Assembly (NCBI GenBank): GCA_012522155.1
Contig: JAAYKX010000108.1
Span: forward strand, 1 to 33,318
Reading direction: 5' to 3'
Length of the DNA: 33,318 bases
Origin: Bacteroidales bacterium
Lineage (GTDB): Bacteria; Bacteroidota; Bacteroidia; Bacteroidales; VadinHA17
This document shows positions 27,812 to 33,318 of the stretch, one piece after another (position 1 is the first letter of the stretch; the number at the start of each line of letters is the position of its first letter). The position numbers were made by a program, and so were the translations under genes. The notes beneath the pieces were generated by a model that saw only the letters and a list, made by a program, of their open reading frames with translations, was not told the origin of the DNA and did no database searches.

Positions 27812-28987
27812 CTATTCGGGGTACACGGAAATATTCCTGAACTCTTTTCTGAATTCTTCAATTTCATCTTCCCATCTTTCCTTTTCTCTTCTAAGAGATC
27901 CCCGGTTTATCAAAACCTCCCTCATAACTGAATCTCCCGACAATATATCAAATGGCATCAGCTCTTCCTCATATTCATAAGGAGGGGGATTGAACGCCAG
28001 GCTTCCCTCAGGGGAAGTTTCAATTATTGCATCAATCAGTTCAAGTGCAGTGCCAACCGGACGAAAACTATCATGATCGGTAACATGAATCTGTATGCCC
28101 CTGCAATATTCATCCGTATATTTGTTAAACGTGGGAATGAAATTGTGTATCCTGAACCGGCATCCGGGAATATGTCTGCCGTCCAGTTCCTTTTTCAGCT
28201 TTTCCTCATCAATGAAGGGAGCTCCGATCAGTTCAAAGGGTATAGTCGTTCCTCTTCCTTCGGAAATATTCAGGGCTTCGGCAAGTACAGTTCCCGGGTA
28301 TACCACTGCAGTCTGAAGGCTGGGCATGTTCGGTGACGGCAGTACCCAGGGAAGTCCTGTCATACTGAAAAGACTGCGGCGGTGCCAGCCTTTCATCCAC
28401 AAAATATTGAGTTCTGCCGAGGGATAATATTTTACCCTTAGCCATTCAGCCATTTCCCCGATTGTCATTCTGTGGCATAATGGAATACAGGCTCCTCCCA
28501 CGAAAGTAAAAAATTCTTCTTTCATAACCGGACCGTCAAAGGGGAGCAGTCCTACCGGATTGGGACGGTCAAGTATCCAGACAGGAATCCCTTTTTCACT
28601 ACATGCTTCAATACATAATTTCACTGTCCACACATAAGTATACAGCCTGGCTCCAACATCCTGCAGATCAATGACCAAGGCTTCTATACCCTCAAGCATG
28701 GCTCCGGTCGGTTTCCTGTGTTTTCCGTAGAGACTGTAAACAGGAATATTAAGAGCAGGATCCTGATCTCCTTCCCATTCAATCATGTTATCCTGGGTCT
28801 GTCCGAAAAGACCATGCTGAGGTCCGAAGACAGCAGCAAGATGACAGTCTTTATTATCCCGGAAAATCTCTGTGATATGAACAAAATCCCTGGTAATGCT
28901 GGGAGCATGGCATAAGACGGCTATTTTCCTTCCTTTCAGGGGGGAAGGTAGTTTTTCCTTAAGCTGTTCCAGTCCGGTAAGTACCAT
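27812..28987 (-). CDS. DUF1343 family protein (NamZ-type exo-beta-N-acetylmuramidase-like)
   Basis: AAVFGPQHGLFGQTQDNMIEWE, LVIDLQDVGARLYTYVWT, ILDRPNPVGL, EGRGTTIPFELIGAPFID. Confidence 0.88.
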   Translation of the reverse strand: MVLTGLEQLKEKLPSPLKGRKIAVLCHAPSITRDFVHITEIFRDNKDCHLAAVFGPQHGLFGQTQDNMIEWEGDQDPALNIPVYSLYGKHRKPTGAMLEGIEALVIDLQDVGARLYTYVWTVKLCIEACSEKGIPVWILDRPNPVGLLPFDGPVMKEEFFTFVGGACIPLCHRMTIGEMAEWLRVKYYPSAELNILWMKGWHRRSLFSMTGLPWVLPSPNMPSLQTAVVYPGTVLAEALNISEGRGTTIPFELIGAPFIDEEKLKKELDGRHIPGCRFRIHNFIPTFNKYTDEYCRGIQIHVTDHDSFRPVGTALELIDAIIETSPEGSLAFNPPPYEYEEELMPFDILSGDSVMREVLINRGSLRREKERWEDEIEEFRKEFRNISVYPE

Positions 28988-29102
28988 AAAAAGGCAGATT
29001 TTTATAAATTAATTGCTTAAATGTACATGAAAAATCTCTGTTAAAGATATTCTTTCCTAGTTTTATGAACTTTATTATTCATTCTTCTGTAATAAGCGGC
29101 TT

Positions 29103-30863
29103 ATGAAATATTTCAAAATCAAATTATCCTCTTTGTTCTTTCTGGCAGCATTGCTTTTATTATCCTGCGGGGAAGAAGAGACGGTCAGGGTTTCGATAAT
29201 AGAAACAACTGATATCCATGGAGTTATTCTGCCCTATGATTTTATTGACATGAAGCCCCTGAATGCATCCCTGGCGCATGCGTCCTCGTTTTTTAAACTG
29301 GCTGCACGGGACAGGGATGCGGTATTTCTTTTTGACAATGGTGATAACATTCAGGGCCAGCCTGCTGTTTATTATTATAATTACGTCGTTACACTTTCAT
29401 CTCATCTTATGTCTGATGTATTTAACCATCTCGCATATGATGCAGGCACTGTCGGAAACCACGACATTGAAGCAGGACATTCAGTCTATGACCGCCTGCG
29501 GTCTGAATACCACTTTCCGCTGCTTGCTGCAAATGCAGTCGATGTCAGAACGGGTGAACCCTATTTCAGCCCTTATGCACTGATTGAAAAAAAGGGAATA
29601 AAAGTGGCAGTTCTCGGACTTACCACACCTTTTATTCCCAACTGGCTTCCGGAAGAACTCTACTCCGGAATGGTGTTCAGGGATATGGTCAGTACCGCAG
29701 AATTATGGATGCCCATAATAAAGAAGGAAGAACCTGATCTGGTAGTAGGACTTTTCCATTCAGGATGGAACAGGCAGAATACCTCTGTTCATCCCATGGA
29801 AGAAAACGGATCTGCAGCAGTAGCTTACAATGTTCCGGGTTTCGATATCATTTTTACCGGACATGATCACCGGGTGGCCAATGAAACTTTTATAAACAGG
29901 GCCGGAGATACTTTGCTGATATTAAACGGGGGAAGCAGGGCACAAAATATTGCAGTCGCGGAAGTAGTATTTTCATTTAAGAACAACAGGAAAGAAAGAA
30001 AAAGAAAAATATGGGGTAATATTGTTGAAACTTCATCACTGCCACCTGATGATGAATTCACAGAAAAATTCAGTTTACAGCGGGAGGCTGTCAGTAATTA
30101 TGTGAGCAGGGTCATAGGCAGTTCCGGTTCAGATATTTCATCACGTGATTCATATTTCGGATCATCACCCTTTGTTGACATGATACATTCCATCCAGCTG
30201 AAACTTACCGGTGCCGATATTTCCTTTGCAGCTCCTCTTTCGTTTGATGAAAGAATCGGGAAGGGACCGCTTACAGTTGGTGACATGTTCAAACTCTACA
30301 GGTTCGAAAATTCACTGTATACAATAAGGCTGACAGGTGAAGAGATCCAGAAATACCTTGACTACAGCTATTCCCTGTGGCTCAATCCTATGAAAGGTCC
30401 GGAAGATTATCTTTTAAAGTACAGAGCCGGTAATAACGGCAGGCCCGCAATTATAAACGGCCGTGCATGGCTTAGAAATCAATCCTATAATTTTGACTCT
30501 GCTGCAGGTCTGGATTATATTGTTGACGTAAGAAGGCCCGATGGTAAAATGGTAATTATCAAATCCCTGAGTGATGGCAGACCTTTCGAAAAACATAAAT
30601 ACTATAATGTTGCACTTAATTCGTACCGTGGAAACGGCGGCGGAGGCCATTTGACAAGAGCTGCCGGAATCAAAACGGAGGATCTGAGACAAAGGCTTGT
30701 AAGTTCTACGGACCGGGACCTTCGTTATTTCATTATAGGTGAAATTGAAGCTGAAAAAGTCTTTATTCCCAAAGCATTGAATAACTGGAAAATAGTGCCT
30801 GAGAGCTGGGTGCAGGATGCCATTCCAAAGGAAAAGGAACTCTTATTCGGCAAAACAAATTGA
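29103..30863 (+). CDS. 5'-nucleotidase/2',3'-cyclic phosphodiesterase-like metallophosphoesterase lipoprotein
   Basis: Lipobox LLLLSC then GEEET; ETTDIHG, FDNGDNIQG, TVGNHDIEAG, FTGHDHR; C-terminal 5'-nucleotidase domain. Confidence 0.9.
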   Translation: MKYFKIKLSSLFFLAALLLLSCGEEETVRVSIIETTDIHGVILPYDFIDMKPLNASLAHASSFFKLAARDRDAVFLFDNGDNIQGQPAVYYYNYVVTLSSHLMSDVFNHLAYDAGTVGNHDIEAGHSVYDRLRSEYHFPLLAANAVDVRTGEPYFSPYALIEKKGIKVAVLGLTTPFIPNWLPEELYSGMVFRDMVSTAELWMPIIKKEEPDLVVGLFHSGWNRQNTSVHPMEENGSAAVAYNVPGFDIIFTGHDHRVANETFINRAGDTLLILNGGSRAQNIAVAEVVFSFKNNRKERKRKIWGNIVETSSLPPDDEFTEKFSLQREAVSNYVSRVIGSSGSDISSRDSYFGSSPFVDMIHSIQLKLTGADISFAAPLSFDERIGKGPLTVGDMFKLYRFENSLYTIRLTGEEIQKYLDYSYSLWLNPMKGPEDYLLKYRAGNNGRPAIINGRAWLRNQSYNFDSAAGLDYIVDVRRPDGKMVIIKSLSDGRPFEKHKYYNVALNSYRGNGGGGHLTRAAGIKTEDLRQRLVSSTDRDLRYFIIGEIEAEKVFIPKALNNWKIVPESWVQDAIPKEKELLFGKTN

Positions 30864-30931
30864 TCAGGCAGATGTTATAACAGAAACTTGAAATAAATAA
30901 TCATCATCATTAATAATAAAAAATCGTAAAC

Positions 30932-32029
30932 ATGAAAGCGAAAAGGAAACATTTGATATTATTGTTACTGGGTATAATTCTTACAGGTTCCCTGCTTCTG
31001 CCCGGATGTAGAAATGAACTTATTTCCGGGAAAACCAAAAATATCATTCTCTTTATCGGTGACGGGATGGGTGTGACTCATGTTACTGCCGGAATGACAG
31101 TGAATAAAGCAGCCCTTAACCTTCAGAAATTCCCTTATTCAGGCTTCAGTATAACACATTCGGCTGACAATTATATTACTGATTCGGCAGCTGGCGGTAC
31201 TGCAATTGCATGCGGGGTTAAGACAAACAACGGAATGCTGGGACTCAATCCGGATGAATCAGTTGCAGTATCCGTCCTTGAGGTTCTGCATGAGAATGGA
31301 CTGGCCACCGGGTTGGTGAGCACCAGTTCCATAACACATGCCACACCGGCCTCATTCATTGCTCATAATTCCAGCCGGGATAATTATGAGGATATTGCAC
31401 TGCACTTTCTCAACGGATCGGTTGACGTGTTCCTGGGAGGCGGAGAAAATCATTTCCGCAAACGTGCAGATGGACGGGATCTTGCAGCAGAACTCGAAGA
31501 ACAGGGTTTCGACCTTGTTTATACTCCCGCTGAAATGAAAGCCTCATCTTCGGATAAACTGGCCGGTTTGCTGGCAGAAGTGCATATGCCCCGAGAAAGC
31601 GAAGGCCGGACAGGAATCCTTGAAGAAATGACAAGAAAAGCAATAGAGGTGCTCAGCCGTGAGAAAAAAGGTTTTTTCCTGATGATTGAAGGTTCTATGA
31701 TTGACTGGGGAGCCCATGCCAACGAGATAGATTATGTAACATCGGAACTGATTGATATGGACAGGGCTGTCGGTGTTGCGCTGGATTTTGCACAGAAAGA
31801 CGGACAGACCCTTGTTGTCATAACTTCCGATCATGAAACCGGAGGCCTGTCATTAACCGGCGGAAATACAGATGAGGGAACAGTAAATGCAGCATTTGCA
31901 ACAACTGACCATTCAGCCTCCATGGTTCCTATTTTTTCATATGGCCCGGGAGCTCAGGATTTCTCAGGAATACATGATAATACATTCTTTTTCGATGCTT
32001 TTCTGAAAGTTCTGGGAATCAGAAAATAA
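30932..32029 (+). CDS. Alkaline phosphatase (PhoA-superfamily) lipoprotein
   Basis: Lipobox LLLPGC; FIGDGMG, TDSAAGGTAIACGVKTNNGMLG, MIEGSMIDWGAHAN, ITSDHETGG, TDHSASMVP. Confidence 0.93.
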   Translation: MKAKRKHLILLLLGIILTGSLLLPGCRNELISGKTKNIILFIGDGMGVTHVTAGMTVNKAALNLQKFPYSGFSITHSADNYITDSAAGGTAIACGVKTNNGMLGLNPDESVAVSVLEVLHENGLATGLVSTSSITHATPASFIAHNSSRDNYEDIALHFLNGSVDVFLGGGENHFRKRADGRDLAAELEEQGFDLVYTPAEMKASSSDKLAGLLAEVHMPRESEGRTGILEEMTRKAIEVLSREKKGFFLMIEGSMIDWGAHANEIDYVTSELIDMDRAVGVALDFAQKDGQTLVVITSDHETGGLSLTGGNTDEGTVNAAFATTDHSASMVPIFSYGPGAQDFSGIHDNTFFFDAFLKVLGIRK

Positions 32030-32094
32030 TACGCTGAAAACAAATTTTGCCTATATTTGTGCAGGTTCTGCAATTAGAGATTCTGCAAAATATC

Positions 32095-32724
32095 ATGGTT
32101 GAAATATCTTCAAACCGGCCCGATGGCTTTGATCTTCCTGTTGTTGAAGAGTTCCATTCTGTTCAGGGTGAGGGATTCCATTCAGGAAAGGCTGCCTGGT
32201 TTATAAGGCTGGGAGGATGCGATGTGGGATGTAACTGGTGTGATACCAAATATGCATGGGACCCTGATATTCATCCACTGGTAAAAACTGAAGATATAAT
32301 AAACAAGGCCTTAAAATCCGGGGCAGACTCCGTTGTTGTTACAGGTGGTGAACCCCTTGTGTGGAATCTTGATTATCTCTGCAAAGGCCTGAGGGAAAAA
32401 AATATCAGGACTTTTATTGAAACTTCGGGATGCTGTCCCCTTAGCGGCGAATGGGACTGGATATGCCTTTCGCCAAAGAGGAATGCACCGCCCCTGGATA
32501 AGATCTGCAATATGGCTCATGAACTTAAAATCATTATAGAAACAGGAGATGATTTTGCATGGGCTGAAAAATACCGCTCGCTCGCAGGAAGTGACTGCAG
32601 GCTGTATCTTCAGCCGGAGTGGGGCAGATTTGAATCTGTCATTCCGGAAATTGTAAGTTATGTGCTTAAAAATCCGGCATGGAGAATATCACTTCAGATA
32701 CATAAATATATGCATATACCCTGA
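32095..32724 (+). CDS. queE: 7-carboxy-7-deazaguanine synthase (radical SAM)
   Basis: VEEFHSVQGEGFHSGKAAWFIRLGGCDVGCNWCDTKYAWD (CX3CX2C), VVVTGGEPL, FIETSG. The start at 32095 (MVEISSNRPDG) is preferred over 32047. Confidence 0.92.
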   Translation: MVEISSNRPDGFDLPVVEEFHSVQGEGFHSGKAAWFIRLGGCDVGCNWCDTKYAWDPDIHPLVKTEDIINKALKSGADSVVVTGGEPLVWNLDYLCKGLREKNIRTFIETSGCCPLSGEWDWICLSPKRNAPPLDKICNMAHELKIIIETGDDFAWAEKYRSLAGSDCRLYLQPEWGRFESVIPEIVSYVLKNPAWRISLQIHKYMHIP

Positions 32725-32728
32725 GTGT

Positions 32729-33318
32729 ATGGTGAGAAAAATTCCGGTCATATTGCTGACAATTGCTGCATTTTCCCTTATGCCGCAAAAAATTCTTTCC
32801 CAGGCCCTGCATACCAATTCGAACAGGGCAATAAAAGTTTACAATGACGGTGTTACATATTATGATTATTTCGATTTTAAAAAAGCTGAAACACTGTTCA
32901 AAATAGCTGTCTCGCACGATCCCGGATTCTATGAAGCATATATGATGCTTGGAGAACTGTACACGAAACAGAATAAACCGGATCTGGCTGCTGAAAATTA
33001 CCGGAAAGCCGTAAGCATTGATTCAATGGCATATATCCCGGCATTCTTCAGTCTTGCCAATGCAGAGATGCTGATTGAGAATTATCATTCGGCACTGGAA
33101 AATTACAGGGCATATCTGAGGTACGGCGGAGGTATTGCCGGCAACAATAAAATTGCTGAAAAGAATATTGAAAACTGCAAATTTGCCATTGAAGCAGTAA
33201 AAAACCCCGTACCGTTTAACCCGGTCAGTATAGGTTCTTCAATAAATACCGGGGATGATGAATACAGGCCCTCAATAACTGCTGACGGCCGGACTCTTAT
33301 GTTCACACGGCAATCCTA
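32729..33318 (+). CDS. TPR plus PD40-like envelope protein, OmpA-family-like; truncated at the window edge
   Basis: Open from ATG 32729 to the end: signal peptide-like MVRKIPVILLTIAAFSLMPQKILSQ, TPR units (EAYMMLGELYTKQNKPDLAAENYRKAVSID...), then DDEYRPSITADGRTLMFTRQS. Absent from the ORF track because it has no stop. Confidence 0.8.
   Translation, partial: MVRKIPVILLTIAAFSLMPQKILSQALHTNSNRAIKVYNDGVTYYDYFDFKKAETLFKIAVSHDPGFYEAYMMLGELYTKQNKPDLAAENYRKAVSIDSMAYIPAFFSLANAEMLIENYHSALENYRAYLRYGGGIAGNNKIAEKNIENCKFAIEAVKNPVPFNPVSIGSSINTGDDEYRPSITADGRTLMFTRQS

Noticed and set aside
32052-32059. TATATTTG as a full promoter for queE
   Set aside because: Matches TAnnTTTG but no TTG at the expected -33 distance, so not listed as a promoter.
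32047-32094. preQ1 riboswitch upstream of queE
   Set aside because: The leader contains gcaggttctgc and two TTCTGCAA copies but does not match the preQ1-I stem and A-rich tail. A TATATTTG -7-like element at 32052-32059 explains part of it. An Rfam scan would settle it.
1-33318. CRISPR arrays, phage defence modules, transposons, tRNA/rRNA
   Set aside because: No regularly spaced repeats, transposase or defence-type domains, or tRNA-like cloverleafs were recognised by reading; tRNAscan or defence HMMs were not run.

Overview
The 33.3 kb window looks like a Bacteroidetes/Bacteroidales chromosome, based on protein families, TTG-N19-21-TAnnTTTG promoters and lipoprotein style. Most of it is coding. 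Left to right: cutC and a sugar nucleotidyltransferase (divergent); an M23 peptidase; a coiled-coil protein, zapA, a structured non-coding RNA candidate and rny (RNase Y); a compact Wzx/Wzy-type O-antigen locus (WecB-like and WbpP-like epimerases, flippase, polymerase, two GT2s, an SDR, a ligase-like protein, a WecA/MraY-like transferase and a convergent Wzz); a nucleoside phosphorylase; an RND efflux operon; a DUF4293-like protein; pyrI-pyrB; a YigZ-like protein; a GroES-like protein plus a lone receiver domain; a DUF1343/NamZ-like protein; two phosphatase lipoproteins; queE; and a truncated TPR/OmpA-like ORF. The most interesting signal is the ~193-nt RNA candidate between zapA and rny. It has a long closing stem, a C(UACG)G hairpin, other hairpins and a mutually exclusive pairing. 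Other points are a 35-aa unlisted ORF overlapping an SDR start (TGATG), palindromes upstream of the RND operon, a 9-bp inverted repeat on a -7-like element before the WecA-like gene, a PhoA-like protein with Gly at the expected nucleophile position, and a GroES-like/receiver gene pair. I saw no CRISPR array, transposase, tRNA or rRNA. Nothing here is demonstrably a new system. All family calls come from reading motifs, not from searches.
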